DNA from: an uncultured Prevotella sp. | GTDB taxonomy: Bacteria; Bacteroidota; Bacteroidia; Bacteroidales; Bacteroidaceae | Length of the DNA stretch: 54,313 bases | Direction of reading: 5' to 3' | Assembly: GCA_905233825.1 (NCBI GenBank) | Contig: CAJOFE010000007.1 | Coordinates: forward strand, 1 to 54,313 | Part shown: positions 7,244-16,075 of the stretch, in pieces | How positions within the stretch are numbered: position 1 is the stretch's first letter | Layout: each line of letters begins with the position of its first letter | The notes under the pieces: model-generated | The model's input: the letters and a program-made list of their open reading frames with translations, nothing else | Told to the model about the DNA's origin: nothing | Database searches by the model: none | Position numbers and translations under genes: made by a program

Positions 7244-8767
7244 TTAGCCTATCAGGTCTATGACATTCTTCAACGTCTCGTCCTCAATCTTGCGGTATCG
7301 CTTGAACGCCCTGGAGCCATCAACGTGACCTGACATCTTTCCTATCAGGTTGGGATCGGTAACTTTGAAATAGGCATTACCAATAAAAGTACGTCTGGCC
7401 AAATGACTTGATGCTATCTCGTTGATGGGGTGTATCTCAAACTCATTGGTGAGGGTATTCAGCACCTCAACATTCCTCGTAATCCCAGCGAGAGTGAAAA
7501 TAATCTTAATGGCATCATTGTACTTCTGGGGAGTGAGAAAAGGAAATAATCGTCCTTTCTCGTCCTGTCCCTCATATTTCTTTATCAATTCCAGTGCCTT
7601 GGCATGGAGTGGCACGCGAGCTTGCACGGCCTCCTTGCCGTCTTTAGTTTTATGTGGGGTATAAACAAGGATTCCATTTTCTATGTGCTGTGGAGTGAGT
7701 TTTATTAGATCGCCGACACGACAGCCAATGAAACAATGGAAAACAAATACGTCACGACACATGATGATGGTCTTAATGGGCATCTCACAGTCCTTACGGT
7801 ACTGTTCATCCATCTCTGACCATTTCTGTTCGAGGTCACAATCCGCAATCTTGTTCCTTTCCTCTATAGTAATATAAATAGGTGTACCCTCAATGGCGGT
7901 ACCAATCTTAAAACCGTCAAAGGGGCGATTGGTGGTATAACCTTCGTCAATCGCATATTTGAATATCGTCTTTAGTCTGGTCAGCATCTTGATAATGGTG
8001 TTCTCTCCACGTGGCTCTACCTTATTGCGTCTTTTCTTTAATGATGCAGGGTAATCCTCTATAAGCTTTGCAAAGAGAGACGGATACTGGTCTGAGAGAG
8101 CTTTCTCATGACGAAGATAGTCAGCCAACTCTTCTATATTATCACGGGTAACCGTATTAATTGCAAATTTAAACGCCTTTCTTGATGGTTCCGTTGCTCG
8201 AATGTATCCTTCAAATCTGGAAATAGCGCGTGAAAGAACATAGAAATCTTTATAATGGGACGGCGCCAACTGACGACGGCTTATATACATCTCTATGAGA
8301 TTGTAGAAAGTCTTACTTTCACACTTGACGCCATACTGTTCTGGATGATTGAATCTTTCAACCGTTTCTTTCAGCCATTCACTCGACATGTTTTTCTTGT
8401 CAGCAGTAGCAAAGGTGTCAAGGATGTGATTTTTCATTCTTTCCAAACGTTCAGCCTGTTCGCGGTGGTATTTGAACTCAGGTGTTTCAAGACGCTGTTT
8501 GAATACGATGGTTCCGCTCTTACGAAGGGCATAACCTTTTTCCTTTGCCCTCTCGACCGAGGCTGTGATGATGTTGCCTGCGACTTTCACACCTGACTTT
8601 TCTGTTTTATCCCTGTTGATGTAATATTCGAAATACGCAGGATTTATGAATATGTCGCTCTTGGCATAGAGATCAAATGAGTTTCCCTGAAAGAAGCGTA
8701 TCATTACTTCGCTCCTACCTGTCACCTTCTGTACCTTACTCGATATTCTAAGCTCTATCTGTGCCAT
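7244..8767 (-). CDS. tyrosine recombinase / integrase of the mobile element
   Basis: A 507-residue site-specific recombinase from ATG 8767 (MAQIELRISSKVQ); a TTG eight codons earlier is a poorer start. It has an N-terminal arm-type DNA-binding region (about 1-110), a SAM-like core-binding domain (about 150-270) and a C-terminal catalytic domain with all key residues. These are R350 in GCRVGDL, a Lys in the KTKDG beta hairpin, H455 and R458 in HLARR, H481 in MSGHV and the nucleophile Y491 in KRYRKI. It would integrate and excise the element carrying the replication and partition genes to its left. Its stop lies 3 bp from the stop of the convergent regulator. No tRNA or clear att duplication is visible nearby. 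Confidence 0.92.
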   Translation of the reverse strand: MAQIELRISSKVQKVTGRSEVMIRFFQGNSFDLYAKSDIFINPAYFEYYINRDKTEKSGVKVAGNIITASVERAKEKGYALRKSGTIVFKQRLETPEFKYHREQAERLERMKNHILDTFATADKKNMSSEWLKETVERFNHPEQYGVKCESKTFYNLIEMYISRRQLAPSHYKDFYVLSRAISRFEGYIRATEPSRKAFKFAINTVTRDNIEELADYLRHEKALSDQYPSLFAKLIEDYPASLKKRRNKVEPRGENTIIKMLTRLKTIFKYAIDEGYTTNRPFDGFKIGTAIEGTPIYITIEERNKIADCDLEQKWSEMDEQYRKDCEMPIKTIIMCRDVFVFHCFIGCRVGDLIKLTPQHIENGILVYTPHKTKDGKEAVQARVPLHAKALELIKKYEGQDEKGRLFPFLTPQKYNDAIKIIFTLAGITRNVEVLNTLTNEFEIHPINEIASSHLARRTFIGNAYFKVTDPNLIGKMSGHVDGSRAFKRYRKIEDETLKNVIDLIG

Positions 8768-8771
8768 CGTG

Positions 8772-9834
8772 TTAGTCGTTCTGTTGTTCAAGGAAAAATT
8801 GTTTTTGTAGTTCTATCTCGCGGCGCAGATCCTCCTTGGATGGCAAGTATGTTAGATACTTGGCCTGAAAAAGTTGTTCGCTGCCATGAAGAACGCTGTA
8901 CTGAGCCATGTCCTCGCTGGTCTCTGAACAAAGCAGCAGGCCAATGGTCGGATTATCGCCTTCTGTTCTTTTCAACTTGTCGTACATTCTCACGTACATA
9001 TCCATCTGACCGACGTCCTGATGGGTTATTTGGGAAGTCTTTAGGTCAATCAAGAAAAAATTCTTCAGTATATAGTTGTAGAACACAAGGTCGATGTAGA
9101 AATCTCCCATATCTGTCCGTATGTGCTGCTGCCTTCCCACGAATGCAAAGCCTTTGCCCATTTCCATAATGAACTTTTGGAGATGGCTGATGATGCTGCT
9201 TTCCAATTCTGTTTCAGTAAAGTCTGTGTTTTGTTGACTCCAGTTTGTCCTTCTGCATCGGCTCCGTTAGTTTGTGCATCTCATCTGAAACTTTTTCTTT
9301 ATTAGTCGAACGTAGCAGACGGAAATAGTATTGAGATGCGATGTTGCGGTGCAGTGTTCTTGTTCCCCACACTTCCCGTATGGCTTCTTGCTCATACCAT
9401 TTCCTCGCTTCTGGGTTCTCCACACGAATCAGTTCGCGATAGTGAGTCCATGGGAGCAATTGTCGACTCACTGCGTCGACTTTTTGAGATTTTGGACTCG
9501 CTGCGTCCAGTTTTCCAAATTGTCGACTCACTGCAGCGACAATTTCAGGATATAGCCTGTAGAACTTCAAATAGTTGTATAGAGCTTTTCGGTCAAAACC
9601 TTTCCCATACGCATTGGTGAGGTCTTGTGCAAGTCTTTCGATAATGTGTTTACCGTACTCAGCCCTTTCTGCACCATCAAGGTTCTCCTTTGCTATGCGT
9701 TCGCCAAGTTGCCAATTTCTTAGAGTGAGATATGTGTTTACTGCCCGATAAGCTCGCTGACGAGCCTCTTCGATAATGGCACATGCATCGGAGTAAAGAG
9801 CATTGTAGTTCTGTGAAAGTCCTTGTTCGTCCAT
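8772..9834 (-). pseudogene. broken DUF1016 (YhcG-family) PD-(D/E)XK nuclease
   Basis: The upstream part (from ATG 9834, MDEQGLSQNYNALYSDACAI) is the DUF1016 N-terminal domain and ends prematurely at 9214 with KDKLESTKHRLY. The downstream part (LESSIISHLQKFIMEMGKGF onward, to 8772) is the matching nuclease domain, with IDLVFYN and LIDLKTS as the catalytic D and D-x-K segments. In the third frame, NTDFTETELESSII reads into the junction. The bridge usually present in the family (roughly 15 residues) is missing. A small deletion whose length is not a multiple of three therefore broke the gene near 9225. Intact relatives are often found in restriction-modification and mobile islands. Confidence 0.8.
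9462..9545. repeat. three 30-bp-spaced mini-hairpins with a conserved loop
   Basis: Within the DUF1016 reading frame, three units begin at 9462, 9492 and 9522. Each has the core ACTCACTGC or ACTCGCTGC flanked by self-complementary but different arms: GTCGAC/GTCGAC, TGGAC/GTCCA and AAATTGTCG/CGACAATTT. The arms covary while the loop is kept. Confidence 0.5.
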
Positions 9835-10209
9835 AAGTTTTGCTATTACTATTTGCTTATTCCAGATTTTCTTCGTACCTTTGCAGAAAATAACGAGAGC
9901 GATCATTTAAATTCTGATACAAAAGGAACTCGACTGCAAAGGTAATAAAAAGCCACGGGAATGCGAATATTTTTCCCGTATTTTTCCCGTGATAGTCGGA
10001 ATTTAACGTTCCTTAAGGATGTTAAGGTTGACGGCAAATTCCAGTAAGTTACTGAAAATCAGTAATTCTTTAGAAACTTGGATTTACTATAATTTCCTAC
10101 AATCAGCGTAAAAGGAGTCGCCTCATCCCGACACAAGGCGACAAGTGAGAATCTTCACTTGCCGCATTTTCTTTTCCCATCTTATCGGTATAAACAGATG
10201 AATCATGAA
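9835..10209. promoter_or_regulatory. gene-free stretch between the broken nuclease and glycerate kinase
   Basis: No gene is seen. On the plus strand, TTTG (9852-9855), 20 nt and TACCTTTG (9876-9883) form a consensus promoter. On the minus strand TACCTTTGCAG lies at 9934-9944 and would serve the nuclease gene, so the two arms make an 11-bp inverted repeat. CACGGGAA (9954-9961) pairs with TTCCCGTG (9984-9991), with a second TTCCCGT in between. GTCGCCT/AGGCGAC (10117-10142) and CAAGTGA/TCACTTG (10142-10161) are consecutive stems ahead of the kinase. The second is followed by a T-rich tract and could be a terminator or attenuator. The right border of the mobile element may lie in this stretch. 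Confidence 0.4.
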
Positions 10210-11292
10210 ATGAAGATTATCATAGCCATCGACTCGTTCAAGGGTTGTCTAACTTCGCTTGAAGCCAATCAGGCAGCATCGGAGGGCATCATTGCGAAGA
10301 TGCCTGATGTAGAAGTGACACAAATGCCCGTCAGCGACGGTGGTGAGGGTTGGCTGGAAGCTTTTCAGACGGCTCTTGGTGGCGAGATCATTGATATTAA
10401 CGTGAAAGACCCGCTCATGCGACCTGTTGCGGCGCAGTATCTGATAAAGGATAATACGGCAGTGATTGAGATTGCCAAGGCGAGTGGACTGACGTTGCTC
10501 AGCCCAGAGGAGCGTAATCCCTTAGCAGCTACCAGTTACGGTACGGGCCAGCTCGTGGTAGATGCCGTACGTCGAGGGTGTAAACATATAATTGTAGGGC
10601 TTGGCGGCAGTGCTACCAGTGACTGTGGCATCGGTATGCTTCGTGCCATTATCGATGCCTTTGCCAAGCATGGGGCGTGGGATGACGTACATGACCTTGA
10701 CGATGTTCGCTTCACGATAGCTACCGATGTCACCAATCCTCTCTGCAATGAGAATGGTGCCGCACATGTCTTTGCGCCTCAAAAAGGAGCCACCCCCGAA
10801 ATGGTGCTCTCACTCGATGCCCGTGCCAAGCGGTTTGCAGAAGTGTCTGCCAAGCACTTCGGCTACGACCGTCAGAACGAACCAGGTGCAGGTGCTGCAG
10901 GAGGTTTAGGCTATGCTTTCCTACAATATCTAAATGCGAAGTGTTGTTCTGGCGTTGATCTCTTACTTGAAACCATCCAATTCGATGATCTGTTGAAAGA
11001 TGCCTCCCTCGTCATCACAGGTGAAGGTTCAGCAGACCATCAGACACTCATGGGCAAGCTCCCTTACGGCATCCTACAACGAGCCCAAACATATCAGGTA
11101 CCTGTTGTCTTGATAGCAGGTTGTATCAAAGACCGTCAGCAGCTGCTCGATGCAGGATTTTCGCAAGTGGAGTGCATCAACCCGCCTAAACTCCCCATCG
11201 AAAATGCCATGAATCCAGAAACGGCTAAGAGAAATATCATCTTACTCATGAAATCAATTTCAGAAAGATGCAATGATTATATTCGACTATGA
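10210..11292 (+). CDS. glycerate 2-kinase (GarK/GlxK family)
   Basis: A 360-residue enzyme from ATG 10210 (MKIIIAIDSFKGCLTSLEAN), the hallmark N-terminus of type I glycerate kinases. An ATG four codons upstream is possible. PVSDGGEGWLEAF and the glycine-rich GLGGSATSDCGIGML supply the substrate- and ATP-binding loops, and GEGSADHQTLMGKLPYGI is the conserved C-terminal segment. Length and motif order match the family. It phosphorylates D-glycerate to 2-phosphoglycerate (this family is the 2-kinase type), feeding glycolysis in the cytoplasm. Two stem-loops lie just upstream. Its last 20 bases overlap a short remnant of a HAD phosphatase reading frame, hinting at an earlier coupled gene pair. 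Confidence 0.9.
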   Translation: MKIIIAIDSFKGCLTSLEANQAASEGIIAKMPDVEVTQMPVSDGGEGWLEAFQTALGGEIIDINVKDPLMRPVAAQYLIKDNTAVIEIAKASGLTLLSPEERNPLAATSYGTGQLVVDAVRRGCKHIIVGLGGSATSDCGIGMLRAIIDAFAKHGAWDDVHDLDDVRFTIATDVTNPLCNENGAAHVFAPQKGATPEMVLSLDARAKRFAEVSAKHFGYDRQNEPGAGAAGGLGYAFLQYLNAKCCSGVDLLLETIQFDDLLKDASLVITGEGSADHQTLMGKLPYGILQRAQTYQVPVVLIAGCIKDRQQLLDAGFSQVECINPPKLPIENAMNPETAKRNIILLMKSISERCNDYIRL

Positions 11293-11365
11293 CGGCACAT
11301 TGGGTGACACCCGACGAAATCCTACAGCAAAAGAAGTGCAGTCATACTACGCGCCACTGATATAG
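11273..11365 (+). pseudogene. 30-codon stub of a HAD-superfamily phosphatase
   Basis: An ATG inside the end of the kinase gene starts MIIFDYDGTLGDTRR, which contains HAD motif I (DxDGT, nucleophile Asp first) and the usual DT that follows. After about 15 residues the frame loses any HAD character and stops at 11363-11365, inside the convergent nitroreductase gene. Intact phosphoglycolate-phosphatase-like HADs are about 200-220 residues, so this is either the 5' remnant of a deleted gene or a chance match. Confidence 0.45.
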
Positions 11366-11862
11366 ATTTCATCCATCGCCTTGCGCTGGTGCCCTCCCTT
11401 TTTCTTCGGCTCATCAGCAGCATAACCGATGGGAATCAGCACGGCTGGCTCTTCATTATCGGCAATGGCAAAGAACTCCTTACACTTCTCAGCATCGAAG
11501 TTACATACCCAACAGGTGGCGAGGCTCTGTTCTGTAGCTGCCAGACACAGATGCTCCACAGCAATAGCAATGTCAATATCACCATGATGTTTGCCGTCCG
11601 AGCGCACCCACTCCTCATCGTGGAGGATGCTGCAAATGATGTACATCGGAGCCGTTGAGAACCATTCACGACTATAGCACTTCTGCAGCTTCGCCTTTTC
11701 GCCCTCATTCTTGACTACTCGGAACTTCCACGGCTGCTTGTTCACAGCAGACGGGGCGAAGCGGACGCACTCCATCACATAGTCTAGCTTCTCCTGTTCC
11801 ACACACTTCTCCTGATAGTTCCTACAACTATATCTCTGTTTGACTAAATCCAAAAACTGCAT
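11347..11862 (-). CDS. nitroreductase-family protein
   Basis: A 171-residue FMN-dependent nitroreductase-fold protein. Family features are LVKQRYSCRNYQ at residues 5-16 (the S-x-R-x-Y/F start that binds the FMN phosphate), CVRFAPSAVNKQPWKFRVV (about 33-51) and the C-terminal PIGYAADEPKKK. Such enzymes reduce nitro compounds, quinones or flavins with NAD(P)H; the physiological substrate cannot be told. It is on the opposite strand to its left neighbour, and its 3' end overlaps the HAD stub by 19 bp. The ATG at 11862 has no competing upstream start. Confidence 0.9.
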   Translation of the reverse strand: MQFLDLVKQRYSCRNYQEKCVEQEKLDYVMECVRFAPSAVNKQPWKFRVVKNEGEKAKLQKCYSREWFSTAPMYIICSILHDEEWVRSDGKHHGDIDIAIAVEHLCLAATEQSLATCWVCNFDAEKCKEFFAIADNEEPAVLIPIGYAADEPKKKGGHQRKAMDEIYISGA

Positions 11863-11927
11863 ATCTTACTCTCCTATGTTTTAAGGTTTCCTAACTATTT
11901 AGGTCTAATTTACGATTATTAGGGAGA

Positions 11928-12995
11928 CTACAACACTGGAAGAATATTCTTCCACACGAGGTTAAGTTCGCCCTGCAAGTCACCTACGTCAGAGGTGATG
12001 GCAATGACGGCATTCTTATCGGGAACGACGATAATGTACTGACCGCGAGCACCGTCGGCACGGAAGCAGCCAGGGCGACAACGCCACATCTGATAGCCGT
12101 AACCCTGCATCCAGTCGCTGGTCTCTTTGGTCATGCCACGCTCCTCGGCCTGCTCGATGCGTGTGCCGGGATTAATACTTTCCACCTGCTTCTTCGACAT
12201 CTCTGCAACCCAGTCGGCTGGGATAATCTGCTGACCGTTCCACTCGCCCTTCTGAAGCAGCAACTGCCCCATCTTCGCCAGATCCTCAGTCTTCAGATAG
12301 AGGCCCCAGCCGCCACAATTAATGCCCTGCGGACTTTCCTCCCATTTGGGCTTGTTGATGTGGAGAGGCTGGAAGAGACGAGTGTCGAGATAATCCACCA
12401 CCTTCTCGCCTGTCACCTTCTGAACGATGGCGGAAAGCATGTAGGTTCCAAGACTATTATAGAGGTAGAACGTGCCAGGCTCATGCACCACAGGGTGAGC
12501 CAAGAAAGCCTGTACCCAGTCTTGGTTGGCCCCACGGAAAGCACCTGATGGTTCCTCGTCATGACCACACGTCATTGTCAGCAGGTCGCGCACGGTCATC
12601 GCTTTCAGATTATCACTGACCTCAGCAGGGAGTTTGTCGGGGAAGTGGTCGATGACTTTATCGGTAAGTGCCATCTTGCCATCGGCAATGGCGAGTCCCA
12701 CGGCAGTAGCAGTAAAGGTCTTGCTGACTGAGTGGAGCACATGGGGCACGCTATCTACACCTTGACTCTGCCAGCGACTGTAAATGACGCTACCATCCTT
12801 CACAATCATCACGCTGTGGATGTCCATAGAGTCTGCGGCCGCCTCCTGGAAGAAGCTGTCCATCGCTGCAGCAACACTGTCAGGGGTTTCAGCACGAGGC
12901 AGGTCCACCATCTCTGCCTTTTCTTTCACGTTTTTCTTACATGCCGTCAGTGCTATCAGCACCAGAACAACCCAAAAAGTCTGTTTCATTTTCAT
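11928..12995 (-). CDS. lipoprotein serine hydrolase, class C beta-lactamase/DD-peptidase fold
   Basis: A 355-residue protein with a lipoprotein signal (basic start, hydrophobic core, lipobox LTAC with Cys19), so it is expected to be membrane-anchored outside the cytoplasm. The beta-lactamase domain has SVSK (catalytic Ser and Lys, about residues 90-93), then LLTMTCGHDEEPSG and YNS as the second motif (Y-x-N type with Ser in place of Asn). The last segment, RADGARGQYIIVVP, is the third motif in the form usual for esterase/EstB-like members. The activity is more likely an esterase or peptidase than resistance to beta-lactams. It is divergent from the GH3 gene across a 163-bp promoter region. 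Confidence 0.85.
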   Translation of the reverse strand: MKMKQTFWVVLVLIALTACKKNVKEKAEMVDLPRAETPDSVAAAMDSFFQEAAADSMDIHSVMIVKDGSVIYSRWQSQGVDSVPHVLHSVSKTFTATAVGLAIADGKMALTDKVIDHFPDKLPAEVSDNLKAMTVRDLLTMTCGHDEEPSGAFRGANQDWVQAFLAHPVVHEPGTFYLYNSLGTYMLSAIVQKVTGEKVVDYLDTRLFQPLHINKPKWEESPQGINCGGWGLYLKTEDLAKMGQLLLQKGEWNGQQIIPADWVAEMSKKQVESINPGTRIEQAEERGMTKETSDWMQGYGYQMWRCRPGCFRADGARGQYIIVVPDKNAVIAITSDVGDLQGELNLVWKNILPVL

Positions 12996-13158
12996 ATCGG
13001 TTTAGTAATTAAGTTCTGAATTTGGGGACAAATGTAGCAATAATTCTGCAAATGCGCAACTTTTTCTCCATGTTCTTATCAAATTCTTTACCAAAAGCAC
13101 ATGAAATACAGAATAATTCATTATCTTTGTCGGCACTTAACTTATCATTCTTTCCATC

Positions 13159-15450
13159 ATGAAGACAAATAGGCTATTCAGCACTCGGCTATGCCGCTTT
13201 GCTCCGCAAAGAACCATCCTTTTAGTAGCAGTATCTTTTATGACAGCTATGCCTGCCATAAGTAAGAGCCGGTTGCTCAACTTTGAGCAACAGATTGACA
13301 GTATTATTCAAAGCATGACGCTTGAGGAGAAGATTGCCATGCTCCACGGCAAAAATATGTTCTCCTCAGCAGGCATTGAACGATTAGGCATTGCTGACAT
13401 GGAATATGCCGACGGACCTTTCGGCATCCGTGAGGAGATGGAGCCCCATTCTTGGAATTCCGCCCACCTTACCACCGACTCAGCCACGTTCTTCCCAACG
13501 GGTTCGGCACTGGCCGCCACGTGGAGCACGGAATGGACCTACAACTATGGACGGGCGATGAGCCGAGAGGCACGGTTACGCGGCAAGGACATGATTCTCG
13601 GTCCGGCTATCAATATCCAGCGCATACCCACCGGCGGACGCACCTACGAGTATCTGAGCGAGGACCCGCTGCTGAGCGGTATGCTGGCCATGGCCTATAC
13701 CAAAGGGGCGCAGGACGACGGAACGGCTGTCTGCCTGAAACACTATGCGCTGAACAACCAAGAGGACTCACGCGGCTTCGTTGATGTGCATATCAGCGAT
13801 CGCGCCATGCACGAGATTTATCTACGCCCCTTCGAGATGGCTGTCCGCGAGGCAGATGCCTGGGGCGTGATGGCAGCATACAACAAGGTGAACGGGCGAT
13901 GGTGCTCAGAGAACCGCCACCTGCTCACCGACGTGCTTCGCGACCAATGGGGCTTCCCCGGTATGGTCATCAGCGATTGGGGTGGCGTTCACTCTACCGT
14001 CGATGCCGTTACAGCTGGTATGAATGTCGAGATGCCAGGTGAGCGATTCTTCGGCAAGGCACTATTGGACTCTGTCAAGGCTGGTGTGGTCAGCGAGGCA
14101 GTCATCGACCAGCGCGTGCGTGAGATCCTGCGCGTGCGACTGACGGTAAAACCTATTGCCAAGGAGGTCGCCAACAGCAAACCTGTGGGCAACGACGAAG
14201 AGATGCTGACTGCCTTGCAAGTGGCCCGCCGCTCCATCGTGCTACTGAAGAATGAGCCCATCGTCGGGAAGCGCGCCCTGAAGGCGGCGAAGAACCAACC
14301 CTGGCCTTTGCTGCCCATCAACCTGACATCGGTGAAAAACATCGCCGTCATCGGCGAGAATGCTGTGATGAAAATGGCTCTCGGCGGTGTGGGTGCCGGT
14401 GTGAAGACACGCAAGGAGATAACGCCCCTCGAAGGACTACAGACCGTGCTGGGCGGTGGAAAGAAAATTACTTATGCGCCTGGCTACAAGAGTTTCGACC
14501 GCGACAGCCGTAATAAACGTCAGAGTCCGCAACAGCCCGCTGACTCTCAACTCTTGGCGGAAGCCGTGAAGGTTGCGAAGGGGGCTGACCTTGTCATCTT
14601 CTTTGCTGGTGACAACCGTGAGGTGGAGACGGAAGGCTCAGACCGCAAGAGCATCACCCTACCCTCGGGACAGGACGAATTAGCCCAAGCCCTTGCCAAG
14701 GCGAACCCGCGGCTCGTTACCGTCATCGTCGCCGGTGGCCCTGTTGATGTCAGCACGGTAAGCGAGGTATCCCCCGCTCTCGTAGTATCATGGTTCAATG
14801 GTTCCATGGGTGGCCTGGCTCTCGCCGAAGTGTTGAACGGCAACATCGTGCCCTCTGGCAAACTGCCCATGTCGTGGCCAAAGAAACTGGAGGATGTGCC
14901 AGCTTATGCCACAGGCACCTATCCTCAAAACGTCGCAAACAACAATCAGGGTGATATCTTCGTCGATATTACTCGCAACCGCAGCAATGACCGCCGTCAG
15001 CAACTCATCGCCGACTATGCTGAACAGGATCTCGTGGGCTACCGTTGGTACGATTGCCACGACGTTGCACCTGCCTATCCCTTCGGCTATGGACTCTCGT
15101 ACGCCACGTTTGCCTATAGCAATCTGAAGGTGGCACCTACCCTCGACGGCTACGATGTCAGTTTCACGTTAGCCAACCCCTCCCAATTTGAAGCTGAAGA
15201 GGTGGCACAGGTCTATGTCTCGCGTCCAGCTTCTCGCATCGAGCGTCCCGTAAAGGAACTCAAAGGCTTTAGTCGTGTGAGCCTGAAGAGAGGCGAAAGC
15301 AAAACAGTCACCATCCCCCTGCGACGCTCCGACCTTTGCCATTGGGATGAGGCCGCCCAGACCTGGATGCTGGAACCCGGCGAGATGTCCATCCTCGTTG
15401 GCGGCTCGTCAGCAGAGTTACCCCTACGCCAAAACATTATTATACATTAA
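13159..15450 (+). CDS. secreted GH3 beta-glycosidase
   Basis: A 763-residue protein with an N-terminal signal (about 1-35). The GH3 N-terminal TIM barrel runs from IDSIIQSMTLEEKIAMLHG to about residue 330. KHYALNNQE is the substrate-binding KH motif, and D273 in VISDWGGVH is the catalytic nucleophile. The alpha/beta sandwich domain (about 350-600) and a fibronectin-III-like C-terminal domain (about 640-755) follow, the standard three-domain form. Beta-glucosidase or beta-xylosidase activity on plant or fungal oligosaccharides is expected in the periplasm. TATCTTTG at 13122-13129 is a probable -7 element. Two co-directional genes follow within 12 and 10 bp, so they form an operon. Confidence 0.93.
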   Translation: MKTNRLFSTRLCRFAPQRTILLVAVSFMTAMPAISKSRLLNFEQQIDSIIQSMTLEEKIAMLHGKNMFSSAGIERLGIADMEYADGPFGIREEMEPHSWNSAHLTTDSATFFPTGSALAATWSTEWTYNYGRAMSREARLRGKDMILGPAINIQRIPTGGRTYEYLSEDPLLSGMLAMAYTKGAQDDGTAVCLKHYALNNQEDSRGFVDVHISDRAMHEIYLRPFEMAVREADAWGVMAAYNKVNGRWCSENRHLLTDVLRDQWGFPGMVISDWGGVHSTVDAVTAGMNVEMPGERFFGKALLDSVKAGVVSEAVIDQRVREILRVRLTVKPIAKEVANSKPVGNDEEMLTALQVARRSIVLLKNEPIVGKRALKAAKNQPWPLLPINLTSVKNIAVIGENAVMKMALGGVGAGVKTRKEITPLEGLQTVLGGGKKITYAPGYKSFDRDSRNKRQSPQQPADSQLLAEAVKVAKGADLVIFFAGDNREVETEGSDRKSITLPSGQDELAQALAKANPRLVTVIVAGGPVDVSTVSEVSPALVVSWFNGSMGGLALAEVLNGNIVPSGKLPMSWPKKLEDVPAYATGTYPQNVANNNQGDIFVDITRNRSNDRRQQLIADYAEQDLVGYRWYDCHDVAPAYPFGYGLSYATFAYSNLKVAPTLDGYDVSFTLANPSQFEAEEVAQVYVSRPASRIERPVKELKGFSRVSLKRGESKTVTIPLRRSDLCHWDEAAQTWMLEPGEMSILVGGSSAELPLRQNIIIH

Positions 15451-15462
15451 CTAAATAGGACA

Positions 15463-16065
15463 ATGAAAAAACTGATTGTTTCCACTGCCCTTGCAGCGCT
15501 GATGGTGCTGCCGGGCTATTCGCAAATGAAGTCCCCGTCGTTCGACGAAGTATTAACCACACGCCGCAGCATCCGCAACTACGATGCCACGAAGAAAATC
15601 TCTGAGGCCGAGGTGCGGGAATTGCTCACCGCCGTGCAGGAGGCTCCTTCGTGGGCCAACCAGCAGCCGACGAAGTATTACGTGGCCATCTCACCCGAGA
15701 AACTGGCAGCCGTACAGGATCTTGTAGGCGGCAACAAAGACCGCATCAAGAATGCCCCCGTGCTCATCGTCTCTACCTTCGAGCGCAGCAAGTCGGGATT
15801 CTTCCAGGGCAATCCCGCCAACGAGGTGGGTGACGGCTGGGGTGCCTACGACAACGGATTGTCAAACTGCTACCTCATCCTCAAGGCTCGTGCCATGGGC
15901 TTCGACACCCTCATCATGGGTATGCGCGAGGCCGACAAGTTGCGCACCTTGTTCTCCATTCCGGAAAACGAGGCCGTAATGGCAGTCATTGCCCTCGGTT
16001 ATCGCGCTGCCGAGCCTGTGCAGCCCCGCCATCGCCAGTTAGATGATGTCGTGAAGTTCTATTAA
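15463..16065 (+). CDS. exported nitroreductase-family protein
   Basis: A 200-residue nitroreductase with a cleavable signal peptide (MKKLIVSTALAALMVLPGYSQ), so it probably acts in the periplasm, which is unusual for this FMN enzyme family. The body has RRSIRNYDATKKISEAEV (about 31-48), EAPSWANQQPTKYYV (about 61-75) and VIALGYRAAEPVQPRHR near the end, all typical. It starts 12 bp after the GH3 stop and is followed 10 bp later by a GH43-like gene. It may serve redox chemistry on a substrate handled by that glycosidase operon, but no specific substrate is indicated. Confidence 0.88.
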   Translation: MKKLIVSTALAALMVLPGYSQMKSPSFDEVLTTRRSIRNYDATKKISEAEVRELLTAVQEAPSWANQQPTKYYVAISPEKLAAVQDLVGGNKDRIKNAPVLIVSTFERSKSGFFQGNPANEVGDGWGAYDNGLSNCYLILKARAMGFDTLIMGMREADKLRTLFSIPENEAVMAVIALGYRAAEPVQPRHRQLDDVVKFY

Positions 16066-16075
16066 AGAGAAAGAG

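Noticed and set aside
9462..9545. CRISPR array
   Set aside because: Only three units with 30-bp spacing inside a reading frame, with changing arms and no spacers or cas genes.
9835..10209. Attachment site or tRNA at the right border of the mobile element
   Set aside because: No tRNA-like sequence or clear direct duplication of an attachment core could be found; the left end of the element lies outside the window.
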